The notes beneath the pieces were generated by a model that searched no databases, had not been told where the DNA came from, and was given only the letters and a program-made list of their open reading frames with translations. Shown piece after piece: positions 31,808 to 40,910 of a DNA stretch of 64,000 nt (positions are counted from its first letter, which is position 1; each line of letters begins with the position of its first letter). Made by a program: the position numbers and the translations under genes. The DNA comes from Vreelandella nanhaiensis (GTDB lineage: Bacteria > Pseudomonadota > Gammaproteobacteria > Pseudomonadales > Halomonadaceae): positions 229,010 to 293,009 of the forward strand of contig NZ_RZHF01000014.1 of NCBI RefSeq assembly GCF_003990185.1. The letters run 5' to 3'.

Positions 31808-32111
31808 AATACATAGGATTACCAATGGCTATGCAAGAAAGGGTGGTAAAGATAACCGCGCACAACAGCAAAGGCGGATGTTAGCTTTCGGTGAGTTTTG
31901 TATTGCGCAAGGGGCTCATTCGCTGGGGCAGGTGGGAGGTAAACATGTGATCCGATACTATCGTAGTGAGCCTATGGCAGAACTCAGTGATCGCACCCGA
32001 GAAGCGCACTACTACGCGCTTAAGCAGCTCTGGAAACTTGCTGAGAAACAGGGCTGTCCTCCGAAACCATTCACTGCTGAGCGTCGCCAGTTGCCGAAAC
32101 AAAACAGATGA
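31788..32111 (+). CDS. small protein resembling a stand-alone recombinase core-binding domain
   Basis: This 107-residue basic protein starts at ATG 31788 with TTGGGGGCTTTT upstream and overlaps the recombinase end by 20 bp, so translation is likely coupled. Its pattern (FGEFCIAQGAHSLGQVGGKHVIRYY, then LSDRTREAHYYALKQLW) is like the helical SAM-like core-binding domain of tyrosine recombinases, without any catalytic domain. It could be an accessory DNA-binding partner of the upstream enzyme. I do not know a named family. Confidence 0.65.
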   Translation: MKPLLLEIHRITNGYARKGGKDNRAQQQRRMLAFGEFCIAQGAHSLGQVGGKHVIRYYRSEPMAELSDRTREAHYYALKQLWKLAEKQGCPPKPFTAERRQLPKQNR

Positions 32112-32443
32112 ATCACGTGTGTTTACAATCAAATGGTTGCATCTGATGTTCAGTCAGGTCATGTAAGGGTATTTATGTAATATACATAATTAACCATGTG
32201 CGATATTTTAAATTGTATATACACTTTGATACAGCTGCCCTGGGTCTACATGACCGCGTTCTTACGAGGAAAACAGGAATCGTTTTCAAAACGTCTTAAG
32301 CTAGAAATGCCAAAATAGCTCCTAGTTCTCTAGCGTAATATGATAACAGTAGTTTTTAGGTCGGGATTCGCACTAGATCATCAAAGGATTAACTGACGGT
32401 ATGCTCAAAAGTGAAATCATATTCACTATTCGGAGAGTGCACT
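32112..32443. other. intergenic region, nothing recognised
   Basis: These 332 AT-rich bases hold no convincing frame or structured element. A CGGAGAG ribosome site at 32431 serves the next gene. Confidence 0.4.
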
Positions 32444-32905
32444 GTGACAACTTCCATTAAACTAGTGGATATTATCCAAAGTCTGGGCATCATCGTCACT
32501 CTGCTGGTTGCAATCTGGCAGATGTCCGTGCAAACACGCCATGTTCGTGCAGCCAATGACTTGGCGCTTCTCTCAAAGTTTGATGAAATTAATAAACTGT
32601 GGATCGCACACCCTGGTATTTGGAAAGAATTAGAGACATCTTATGATACTGAGTTACAAGGAACTTCTCAGGAAGTTCTTTCGACTATTTTGTTTATGGT
32701 TTTTAATATATTCGAACTCGCGTTTCGACACCATAAAAAATACAAATTAGTGGAAAACGATGCCTGGGCTGACTGGTGTAATCTTATTCAAGCCTACCGT
32801 GAAAAAACTTACTTATATGGATGGTGGGAGAATAATGCTCGCGAATACAGTGAAGACTTTCAGTCTTTTGTTAACGGTTTGCCTGTGCCGAAAAATGAAA
32901 AATAA
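32444..32905 (+). CDS. hypothetical protein with one N-terminal membrane helix
   Basis: The 153-residue protein is read from GTG 32444, which has CGGAGAGTGCACT upstream; a longer GTG start at 32411 lacks such a site. It has one membrane helix near the N-terminus (SLGIIVTLLVAIWQM), then a soluble helical domain rich in aromatic residues (DAWADWCNLIQAYREK, YGWWENNAREY). The layout resembles small membrane proteins with a DUF4760-like body, but I cannot assign it. It stands alone between the recombinase pair and the catabolic cluster. Confidence 0.65.
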   Translation: MTTSIKLVDIIQSLGIIVTLLVAIWQMSVQTRHVRAANDLALLSKFDEINKLWIAHPGIWKELETSYDTELQGTSQEVLSTILFMVFNIFELAFRHHKKYKLVENDAWADWCNLIQAYREKTYLYGWWENNAREYSEDFQSFVNGLPVPKNEK

Positions 32906-33299
32906 TATCCCAATAATATGATTAATTTAATGTATTATTTTTCATGAATTTTCTGCAACAAAAGTCAAAGAGAGTAGTGCATACTTAAGGGTTGAGTAAG
33001 CTAATATGTGGTTCGTGTAACTGCTATACTGCCACTTACTAAGTTTAATTATAACGAGGCTGTTTAAGATTCGGCAAGCAGTCTTAGCCGTACTGTACTC
33101 CAAGGCAGTCCTCCACTCAGTGTTTGATGAGGTTTTGGAATCCAATTGGTAGCCTTCTAAAGGCTACCAAAAGCAGTTGTTAAAACAAGCTTTGCCAACT
33201 AGCGTGGTAAGACTGATTCATCTAGATACTTGTTTCGATGTTACCTGGAACTGACCTGCGTCTGAGCATCTTTTACTAATATTTCCTTGGTAGGCTATG
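32906..33299. other. intergenic region with an 11-bp hairpin
   Basis: A perfect hairpin TTGGTAGCCTT-CTA-AAGGCTACCAA lies at 33146-33170 without a T-run. No frame with a ribosome site is seen. The region separates the AT-rich accessory DNA from the more GC-rich catabolic cluster. Confidence 0.5.
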
Positions 33300-34459
33300 T
33301 CAATGTCGCCGTAACAAATCGGGGGTCAGTTCCTCCACGCTTGTTACACCAAGCAGCGCCATATTGCGATCTATTTCGCTACCCAGCAGCATGACAGTTT
33401 TTTTCACACCAGCTTCGCCAGCGACGCTTGCCGCATAGTTAAAAGGGCGCCCGAGGAACACGAAGCTTGCCCCCAACGACAGAGCTTTGAGTACCTGGCT
33501 GCCGCGTCGAAAGCTACCGTCGATCATGACGGGCACTGCCCCAGCAACCGCCTCCAGCACTTCCGGCAGCATAGTCAGCGGGGCTACGGTGCAATCGAGC
33601 TGTCGGCCGCCATGATTGGAAACTATTAAACCATCGGCACCCGCGCTAACAGCACGCCGTGCATCGTCTGGGTGCAGAATACCTTTGACCACTAGATTTC
33701 CTTTCCACCTTGTCCGAACCTGAGCGAGCGTCGACCAATCAAGATGCCGACGGCCCGAAAAATCACGGTTGACGTTCTTAGCCAGTACTGGCACGCCGCG
33801 GGTCGCCGCATTATTTTCGAAATGCGGAATACCGTGATGCCACAATGTCTTCAGAAAAGTCCGAATAGCCATCGCGGCCGTACCACCCCATCCCAAGCTA
33901 GCCGTAGACTAGGGCGCAGCGGCGAAGAGAAGCCAGCGCGACGATGATTTTCGGGATTGGGCGGCACGGCGTAGTCCACGGTGACCACCAGATTGTTAAA
34001 TCCTGCTTGCTCAACACGCGCCAGCAAGGCGTCGATTTCCTCCGGGGTTCCGGGAAGATAAGCCTGGAACCAATCCGAGCCTTTTGCTCCTGAAAGCTCT
34101 TCCATGGGTATCAACGATGTACCGCTGACAATCATGGGGATGCCGCTGTCTGATGCTGCTTGCGCCAGCACTTGGTCTCCCCGATAGGCTGTGAGCGCAC
34201 TGATGCCCATGGGGGCAATACCGAAAGGGTAGGCATAGCGGCGACCAAAGAGTTCGGTTTCAGTCGATACACTAGAGACATTGATCAACGCCCGTGGAAG
34301 AAATGCGTAGTTATCGAAGGCTTCATGGCTAGACCGGGCGGTAATGCCATCTTCAGCCACGCTAGCCACGTATCCGAATAGCGGTCGTGGTAAACGCCGC
34401 CGTGCTTCCCGCTCAAAATCATCTAGGCATAAAATACGTTCTAGATGACGGGGCATCAT
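33300..34459 (-). pseudogene. FMN-dependent alpha-hydroxyacid dehydrogenase (LldD/glycolate oxidase family), frameshifted
   Basis: The N-terminal half (34459 down to 33851) shows the family start and FMN region (GIAPMGISAL, the GTSLIPMEEL and WFQAYLPGTP segments). The C-terminal half is in another frame (33896 down to 33300) with the substrate/FMN motifs VVKGILHPDDARRA, GLIVSNHGGRQLDC and ALGASFVFLGRPF. The two join at about 33855, where WLFGLF is followed by a stop but KTLWHHGIPHFENN continues in the other frame; one lost C would explain it. Intact, it would oxidise an L-2-hydroxyacid at the membrane. It follows the D-2-hydroxyacid dehydrogenase with a 4-bp overlap. Confidence 0.88.
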
Positions 34460-35472
34460 GTCTCCTTATCGTCAGAAGCAGACCGTCGCCAGACATTCAC
34501 ATTGACGGCGTTGATCGGTTCGCAACCGATTAGCGCACCCAGTAGGTTATCGACTGCCAACTGAGCCATGGCCTCACGTGTTTCATGGGTCGCTGAGCCG
34601 ATGTGTGGCGTCGTCACTACATTATCCATGGCTGTCAGTGGCGAATTGGATGGAAGCGGTTCCTCTACGAAAACGTCAAGCCCAGCTGCACGAATCCCGC
34701 CGGAGCGGAGTGCCTCGATCAGCGCTGGTTCATCGACCACCTTACCTCTCGCAATATTGATGAGTGCTGCCGTCGGTTTCATCCGTGCTAGAGCATGAGC
34801 GTCAATTAAGTGATGTGTATCATCGTTGTAGGGCACGCTAATGCAGACGATATCCGCTTCGTCTAACAAGTCATTCAGCTCACGCCTTTGCGCCCCTAAG
34901 TGCTGTTCAAGCGCAGGCTTAGAGGAAGATGCTGTGTAGAGGATGGGCATGCCGAAACCCAATGCCCCACGCCGGGCAATCGCTGCACCAATACGACCTG
35001 CACCCACAATGCCCAGGGTTTTGCTATGTACGTCCACTCCAAAGTGCTCGGCACCGATATGTGCACGCCAGCCACCCTCACGAACCATGTTGGCTAGTTC
35101 GACTAGCCGACGCTGGGTCGCCATAATTAACGCAAATGCCGTATCGGCTGTGGTTTCAGTCAGCACATCGGGCGTATTGCAGAGAAGAATGCCGCGCCGG
35201 TTAAGTGCCCCAAGAGGCAGGTGGTCATAACCCACTGAAATAGTGGAAACCACTTGTAGCGCTGGTGCTTCGGCCAACATTGCCTCGTTGAGCTCCAGCT
35301 TGCCGCCGATCAGTCCATGGGCCTTGGAAAGCGCTGTCATGAAATCAGCATGATTTGATTCGTCCACGTCTTCGAAGTAATCGACCTCGGCAACCTCTGA
35401 AAGCGCCTCAAGCTGAGCCTCACTGAGCCGCCGTACGGCAACGATACGCCATTTTTTTGTTTGCTCAGCCAT
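34456..35472 (-). CDS. D-isomer specific 2-hydroxyacid dehydrogenase (GhrB-like)
   Basis: This 338-residue protein has the NAD(P) motif LGIVGAGRIGAAIA and the catalytic residues of the family: Arg in NIARGKVVDEPAL, Glu in the LDVFVEEPLP segment, and His in TTPHIGSATHETREAM. It resembles glyoxylate/hydroxypyruvate/2-ketogluconate reductases. In this cluster it may reduce or oxidise a two- to four-carbon product of the lyase. It overlaps the DapA-like gene by 8 bp and the following pseudogene by 4 bp, so all three are coupled. Confidence 0.9.
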   Translation of the reverse strand: MAEQTKKWRIVAVRRLSEAQLEALSEVAEVDYFEDVDESNHADFMTALSKAHGLIGGKLELNEAMLAEAPALQVVSTISVGYDHLPLGALNRRGILLCNTPDVLTETTADTAFALIMATQRRLVELANMVREGGWRAHIGAEHFGVDVHSKTLGIVGAGRIGAAIARRGALGFGMPILYTASSSKPALEQHLGAQRRELNDLLDEADIVCISVPYNDDTHHLIDAHALARMKPTAALINIARGKVVDEPALIEALRSGGIRAAGLDVFVEEPLPSNSPLTAMDNVVTTPHIGSATHETREAMAQLAVDNLLGALIGCEPINAVNVNVWRRSASDDKET

Positions 35473-36394
35473 GGCTCGCCTCGCCTACGCCTTCCATCTG
35501 GAATCCTGTCGTTTTAAGCGAAGACACGAGTTCAGACACATGCTGCTCCTCCAGCTCTACTAAGGGCGGTCGCACACGCCGCCAAGCGTCTTTTCCTGAG
35601 AAGTAAGCTGTTGCCGCCTTCATGGCAGGGATCAGTGGGTACTTTTCAAACAGGTCGCGTACAACATTGAGGTTCTGCTGACGATCATCAGCATCGTTCG
35701 CCTGCCAATGCCGGGCCAACTCAACGATGGCCGCTGGATTGACGTTGGCCGTGGCACTGATACAGCCAGCGCCGCCTGCCCGCAGGGTATCCAGCAAGAA
35801 CCGCTCGCTGCCCGCATATACGGCAAAATCCTGCCCAGCAAAGCGTTCGGTTAACCCTTTGGTGTGTGCCCAGTCTCCGCCGCTGTCCTTGATGCCAGCA
35901 ATAATGCCCGGGAAGGCGTCACGTAAACGCTCGATCAGTTCAAACGAGAGCGGGACATGAGTGACCGGCGGGATATGGTAGAGGTAGATCCGTAGGCGCG
36001 AATTTGCGACGCGATTGATCACCTCACTGTAATAGCGAAACAAGCCTTCGTCGCTAACACCTTTATAGTAGAAGGGCGGTAGCATCAGCACGCCGGCACA
36101 GCCAGCGTCCACTGCCTCGCGTGTCAGCGCCACGCAATCATCAATTGTACAGCTCCCGGTGCCGGGCATAATCCTAGTGGGGTCGACACCGCCATCCACC
36201 AGCGCTTTTAGCAGCGTCTGCTTTTCAGCCACTGTCATCGAGTTGGCCTCGGAATTGGTGCCGAACACGGCCAAGCCAACGCCATTTGAAGTTAGCCATT
36301 GGCAATGCGCCACAAAACGCTGCCTATCCGGCGCTAGATCTGCGCCGAAGGGAGTAATTACCGGTGACCAGACGTCTCCACTTGTTTGGGACAT
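35465..36394 (-). CDS. DapA/DHDPS-family lyase or aldolase
   Basis: This 309-residue class I aldolase-fold protein has the Schiff-base lysine in GIIAGIKDSGGDW and the tyrosine in IYLYHIPPV. The usual GTTGE substrate loop reads FGTNSEANSM, which departs from dihydrodipicolinate synthase and fits 2-keto-3-deoxy-sugar-acid aldolases or dehydratases. With two dehydratases in the cluster, a 2-keto-3-deoxyaldonate substrate is the likely one. AAGGAGAATGTC precedes the start. Confidence 0.88.
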   Translation of the reverse strand: MSQTSGDVWSPVITPFGADLAPDRQRFVAHCQWLTSNGVGLAVFGTNSEANSMTVAEKQTLLKALVDGGVDPTRIMPGTGSCTIDDCVALTREAVDAGCAGVLMLPPFYYKGVSDEGLFRYYSEVINRVANSRLRIYLYHIPPVTHVPLSFELIERLRDAFPGIIAGIKDSGGDWAHTKGLTERFAGQDFAVYAGSERFLLDTLRAGGAGCISATANVNPAAIVELARHWQANDADDRQQNLNVVRDLFEKYPLIPAMKAATAYFSGKDAWRRVRPPLVELEEQHVSELVSSLKTTGFQMEGVGEASHG

Positions 36395-36421
36395 GACATT
36401 CTCCTTGTTGTTGTAAGGTCA

Positions 36422-37543
36422 TTAGTGCCAGGGCTCAATGGCGTAGCGCTCAAGAGCAGCCTGATCAAATCCGAACCCAAGGCCGGGAGCGGTAGGTAGC
36501 AATAGTTGTCCGTCGGCAAACTCCAACTGTGTATCCACAAGCTTCCTGAAGTTAAGCACCTGATCGTCGGCAAAGAACTCGACCATCTTCACGTTTGGCG
36601 CTGATGCCACCAAGTGGATATGCAAGTCGTGGAACCAGTGCGGATAAATATCCACCCCATAGCTGGCAGCCGTTGCGGCGATGCGCCGAAACTCGGTGAT
36701 GCCTCCACAAACGGCTGCATCGGTCTGCAAAATCATGGCGGCTTCCTTCTCTAACAGTTCCTTAAAGCGCCAGCGACCTGCTTCAATTTCGCCGGTGGCC
36801 ACCGGAACTGGGGTGCGCTCCGCCAATCGGCGATGATTGTCGATGTCATCAGGACTGAAAGGCTCCTCAATCCAGAACGGATTATAAGGTTCTGCCATGC
36901 GCATAAAAGCTAGCGCCGACGGCAGGTCCCGCCAGGCATTGTTGGCATCAAGCATTACTTGAACATGTGGGCCCACCGCTTCGCGCACTGCCGCTAGTCG
37001 TGCCTCCTCTCCGGCCAAATCTTCTCGGCCCACTTTCATCTTCACTGCGGTGAAGCCCTTTGCTACGTAGCTGGCCATTTCTTCACCAAGCATCGCAGGA
37101 GTCTTGCCGTCCAGGTAGTAGCCGCCACTGGCGTAAGCCGGCACGCTGTGTGAGTCACTAGCGCCCAAATATTTATAGAGCGGAAGCTTTGCGGCACGTG
37201 CGTTACGATCCCACAGCGCGGTATCCAAAATACTGATGGCGCGCATTACCGAACCGCTGCGACCATGCAGCAGCGATTCCTGGTACATTGCCTGCCACAG
37301 TGCTTCAGTTGCATGAGCGTCAGCCCCCAACAGCACTGGCGACAGCAATTCCCTTACCGCATTGGCCACAAGCGAGCCAGCATTATTGCCGCCGTAGCAA
37401 AATCCAATACCTATATGGCCATCATCGCCCACTACTTCGACGAGCACGTAATCGCGCTTGAGTACCTGACGATTGGAAAAGCTAGTGGGATTATCCAGCG
37501 GTACATTGACCGTTCGAGCACGCACTTCGGTTATCGTTGTCAT
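36422..37543 (-). CDS. enolase-superfamily sugar-acid dehydratase (mandelate racemase subgroup)
   Basis: This 373-residue protein has the catalytic KMKVG motif and metal ligands in MLDANNAW, WIEEPF and ATGEIEAGRW. The His-Asp dyad of the mandelate racemase group appears in LQTDAAVCGG and YPHWFHDLHIHL. Members dehydrate aldonic or aldaric acids to 2-keto-3-deoxy acids. The start at 37543 has GAGGCTTC upstream; the longer frame runs into tctA. The exact sugar acid cannot be read from the sequence. Confidence 0.9.
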   Translation of the reverse strand: MTTITEVRARTVNVPLDNPTSFSNRQVLKRDYVLVEVVGDDGHIGIGFCYGGNNAGSLVANAVRELLSPVLLGADAHATEALWQAMYQESLLHGRSGSVMRAISILDTALWDRNARAAKLPLYKYLGASDSHSVPAYASGGYYLDGKTPAMLGEEMASYVAKGFTAVKMKVGREDLAGEEARLAAVREAVGPHVQVMLDANNAWRDLPSALAFMRMAEPYNPFWIEEPFSPDDIDNHRRLAERTPVPVATGEIEAGRWRFKELLEKEAAMILQTDAAVCGGITEFRRIAATAASYGVDIYPHWFHDLHIHLVASAPNVKMVEFFADDQVLNFRKLVDTQLEFADGQLLLPTAPGLGFGFDQAALERYAIEPWH

Positions 37544-37569
37544 GATGAAGCCTCGAATTAAGAGTAGGA

Positions 37570-39075
37570 TTATTCTGTCTGAGTACGTGGGCGCATTGCA
37601 GCCCGCACCCAGCGGAAGAAGGGTGTCGCTTGGAGTACTGAGAGGGCGGCAATGCATAGAAGCACGACAGCGATAGGGCTGGTCAAAAAGATGCTCAAGT
37701 TGCCTTGCCCGATTAGCATCGATTGCTGATAGCTGGTCTCCATGACTGGGCCGAGAATCAAACCGATTACCATCGGTGCCGGTGACACACCTGCTTTATT
37801 CATCCAATAGCCAAACAGACCGAAGCCCAACATCAACCCAACCTCAAACAAGCTGTTGTTGATAGCAAAGGCGCCAATCACGCACAGCGTAATGATCGAG
37901 CAAGCCACAAAGCTGTCTGGTACACGTGTCACACTTACGCAGAGGCGAGTAAACAGCAGCCCCACTAGCAGTAGTCCAATATTGGCAAAAATCACTGCCC
38001 AAATCAGGGTATAGGTAACATCCCCATAGTCCGTAAGCAGGTTAGGTCCGGGCAGAATGCCCTGTACCATTAGCGCGCCAAGCAGGATGGCGGTAGAGGA
38101 ACTGCCAGGGATACCCAGAGCAATAGTGGGAATCAATGCACCGCCCACCACCGCATTATTAGCCGCTTCAGGTGCTGCCACCCCAGCAATGTCCCCCTTG
38201 CCAAAGCGGCTCTTATCTTTGGCAAAGCGTTTGGCTTCGTTGTAAGCGAACCAACTGGCTGTATCACCGCCGGTACCCGGAATTAGGCCGGTGATGATGC
38301 CGATGCCACTGGAACGGAAGATATTGGGTAACAAGCGGCGAATCTCAGTGAGAGGCGGAATCAACCTATCGGTGATTTTGCTTGCCACCTTCTGGGCACC
38401 ATGGGCATTCTCGATCAATATCAACGCCTGTGGGATCGAGAACAGACCGATAAGCGCTACGGTAAACTCGATACCCGAGAACAAGTTAATGACATCGAAA
38501 GTCATCCGTGGCGTGCCGGTGATCAGATCCATGCCTACCGTGCTCAACAGTAGACCCAAGGTGCCCGAGAGCAGACCACTGATTACCGAACCTTGTGATA
38601 AAGATCCAATGATGGTGATGCCCAATACGGCGATCGCAAACAGCTCGATAGGGCCAAACTTGAGCACCAATACACCAAGCAACGGTGCTGCAGTGAGCAA
38701 TGCGATGCCGCTCAGCAGGCCACCGATAAAAGAAGCGAAGAGCGATACACCTAACGCTCTCCCGGCCTGGCCCTGTTGCGATAGCGGGAATCCATCGAGA
38801 ACTGTCGCTGCGGCCGAGGGGGTGCCGGGCGTCTTCAACAAAATGGCGGCGATTGAGCCACCGTAGGAGGCCCCCACATAGAGTGAGGCCAACATGCTAA
38901 GACCCGACGCGGGGTCCATGCCAAAGGTGAGGGGTAATAGCAGCGCCAGCGCCATGGTCGCTGAGAGCCCTGGCATGGCACCCACAAACAGCCCCAGCAG
39001 GGTACCGCCCAGGATCAGGGCAATGTTGGTGAACGACATGACGTTGGTCAGGCCCACCAGAACAAGATTATCCAT
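37570..39075 (-). CDS. tctA: tripartite tricarboxylate transporter, large membrane subunit
   Basis: The 501-residue protein has about twelve membrane helices and the TctA signatures GAMPGLSATMALALLLPLTF and the repeated GLIPGTGGDTASWFAY and GIPGSSSTAILLGAL. It forms the ion-driven channel that takes up a carboxylate delivered by the periplasmic protein TctC. It lies between tctB and the enolase-superfamily gene in one leftward operon. Confidence 0.96.
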   Translation of the reverse strand: MDNLVLVGLTNVMSFTNIALILGGTLLGLFVGAMPGLSATMALALLLPLTFGMDPASGLSMLASLYVGASYGGSIAAILLKTPGTPSAAATVLDGFPLSQQGQAGRALGVSLFASFIGGLLSGIALLTAAPLLGVLVLKFGPIELFAIAVLGITIIGSLSQGSVISGLLSGTLGLLLSTVGMDLITGTPRMTFDVINLFSGIEFTVALIGLFSIPQALILIENAHGAQKVASKITDRLIPPLTEIRRLLPNIFRSSGIGIITGLIPGTGGDTASWFAYNEAKRFAKDKSRFGKGDIAGVAAPEAANNAVVGGALIPTIALGIPGSSSTAILLGALMVQGILPGPNLLTDYGDVTYTLIWAVIFANIGLLLVGLLFTRLCVSVTRVPDSFVACSIITLCVIGAFAINNSLFEVGLMLGFGLFGYWMNKAGVSPAPMVIGLILGPVMETSYQQSMLIGQGNLSIFLTSPIAVVLLCIAALSVLQATPFFRWVRAAMRPRTQTE

Positions 39076-39176
39076 ATGACTAGACTCCAGAAGCCTGCGT
39101 CAGGCACCCATCCCCAGATCGCTGCAATGTCTTGCTAAGCAATGCGAGCCGGGAATACGAGATGCGCTTATTGTCG

Positions 39177-39680
39177 TTATGAGGAAAACTGGGGCGGCAG
39201 TAGGGGGACAGGCAGGCCCAGAAAGCCGATGAAAACCGCACATACCACCGCTACCAGCAGCACGATGCCTATGGCGGCAAAGCGCCACGAGACATGCCCG
39301 ATCATCGCTAACGCCACTACCATGAAACCAACAGTGGCGATTAAGTAGCCCAGTATCGAAATACTGTAGAGGTAGACCGCGGCCATTAGGAAAGCCAGCA
39401 TGGCCTTCCATGGCTTACGATTCCTAGCCTGACCACTGATGGTTTCTTCCTCTGGGGCGGCATCATTGGTGGAGCTTGCTGCTCCAGCGGCTGACAGCTG
39501 GCGACGCCGCTGGATACTAAATACCTCCTGGCCTACCATCGCCGCTCCTAATAAGGCTACGACAGCCGAATAGATAAGGGGCATGTTCGCCGCCTTAGCG
39601 GGATAGCCCATCGCAGTGATATAAAAGGTCGCTGCTATGCCAATGGCAAAAAATCCCAAGACCAGACGACTTATGTTCAT
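39177..39680 (-). CDS. tctB: tripartite tricarboxylate transporter, small membrane subunit
   Basis: This 167-residue protein has four membrane helices and the typical TctB layout, with a charged cytoplasmic loop (IQRRRQLS...DDAAPEEE region) between the second and third. The start has AAGGGGGTGTGAG upstream. It is the poorly conserved partner of TctA, and the assignment is strengthened by its place between tctC and tctA. Confidence 0.9.
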   Translation of the reverse strand: MNISRLVLGFFAIGIAATFYITAMGYPAKAANMPLIYSAVVALLGAAMVGQEVFSIQRRRQLSAAGAASSTNDAAPEEETISGQARNRKPWKAMLAFLMAAVYLYSISILGYLIATVGFMVVALAMIGHVSWRFAAIGIVLLVAVVCAVFIGFLGLPVPLLPPQFSS

Positions 39681-39731
39681 CTCACACCCCCTTGTCGATC
39701 CGCCATATTCCTCTGCGGATGCAGCGCCTTA

Positions 39732-40703
39732 CTACTCGTTGACTTCATCCTTGACATCTGCCCAGATTTCTTCGAATTGGCCTTCCATTTCCTGCATCAT
39801 TTGGCCGTAGTCGTCACCTGTCTGAATGTCGAGAACCATGGCGCGTTCTTCAGCTGTCTTCTGAAACTCGTCATTTTCTTTGAGGGCTTCAAAGGCAGCA
39901 ATCAGCTCATCGCGAGCTTCATCGGGAATATCTGCTGGTGCGCTATAGCCGCGTGAAGAGCCAGCCACCACATCGATATCTTTTTCCAGCATGGTGGGAA
40001 CATCAGGCAGAATATCCAGACGTTCACGGGTAAATACTGCTAGCGGGCGCAAGCTACCTGATTGGATATGACCAAAGACATTGCCGAGGTTATTGAAACT
40101 GGCATCGACCTTACTACCCAGGGCGGCTGTAGCGGAGGGACCATCTCCTTGGAAAGGCACTTTTTGAAAGGATAGACCAGTCGCTTTCTCAATCATGATG
40201 GTTGAGAAAAAGTCATCTCCACCGACCCCTGAGTTTGCCACCGTAATCTGGCCGGGGCGTTCCTCTGCAGCAGCCAGCAAATCTTCCACTGTTTGATAGG
40301 GACTGTCTTCCGGCACAACGATGATGCCCGGATCAGTGACTACGTTAGCGATCGGCGTCAGTTCATCTATCGAATAGTTAATGGCGTCATTCATGATGTA
40401 GTTGGTCATCAACATAGGAGTATTAGTAATGCTGACGACGCTACCATCATTAGGTGATTGTTGGGTTAGCCGGGTCCAGGCAATCGCACCTGTAGCGCCG
40501 GGAATATATTCATTAATGAATTCTACGCCCAGCAACTCCCGCAAGAAGGGTTGAGTCAATTGAGCCAAGGTATCGCTACCTCCACCTGCCTTGAATCCTT
40601 GAAGCACCTTGATTTCATCGGCTGCTGAATACTCCGCCTGAGCGGCTCCTGAAAGCATCAGGGCGGATAGTAGGGACGCTGTGTAAATGCTACGGATTTG
40701 CAT
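39732..40703 (-). CDS. tctC: tripartite tricarboxylate transporter substrate-binding protein
   Basis: A 323-residue periplasmic binding protein with a clear signal peptide (ALMLSGAAQA then EYSAADE). It has Bug-family hallmarks: GFKAGGGSDTLAQL, EYIPGATGAIAWT, and the VANSGVGGDDFF and PFQGDGPSATAALG segments. It captures the carboxylate or sugar acid and delivers it to TctAB. ATG 40703 has GAGGAAATAACA upstream. It is first in the leftward operon, divergent from the IlvD/Edd gene. Confidence 0.95.
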   Translation of the reverse strand: MQIRSIYTASLLSALMLSGAAQAEYSAADEIKVLQGFKAGGGSDTLAQLTQPFLRELLGVEFINEYIPGATGAIAWTRLTQQSPNDGSVVSITNTPMLMTNYIMNDAINYSIDELTPIANVVTDPGIIVVPEDSPYQTVEDLLAAAEERPGQITVANSGVGGDDFFSTIMIEKATGLSFQKVPFQGDGPSATAALGSKVDASFNNLGNVFGHIQSGSLRPLAVFTRERLDILPDVPTMLEKDIDVVAGSSRGYSAPADIPDEARDELIAAFEALKENDEFQKTAEERAMVLDIQTGDDYGQMMQEMEGQFEEIWADVKDEVNE

Positions 40704-40787
40704 TGTTATTTCCTCAAGTGCTGTTTGTCGTTGTGATGCACATGGTTGCGCAAGGCGTGCTTGCAATATCCAACGTAGTTGCACATC

Positions 40788-40823
40788 AATAATATTGTCA
40801 ATAATATTATTAATAATCTTGCC
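40788..40823. promoter_or_regulatory. candidate operator: three AATAAT repeats with 12-bp period
   Basis: AATAAT begins at 40788, 40800 and 40812, exactly 12 bp apart, with ATT following the first two. The region also contains ATTGTCAAT, an imperfect palindrome. It sits in the 207-bp divergent control region between tctC and the IlvD/Edd gene, a likely binding site for the linked GntR regulator. The assignment is inferred from position. Confidence 0.5.
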
Positions 40824-40910
40824 AGCTACATTTATACCGCCTAGCCTGATGATCAAGGACGTGTTTACGGACCCCACCGAGAAGCCGCGAACAAAATAGA
40901 GGAAACCGCA

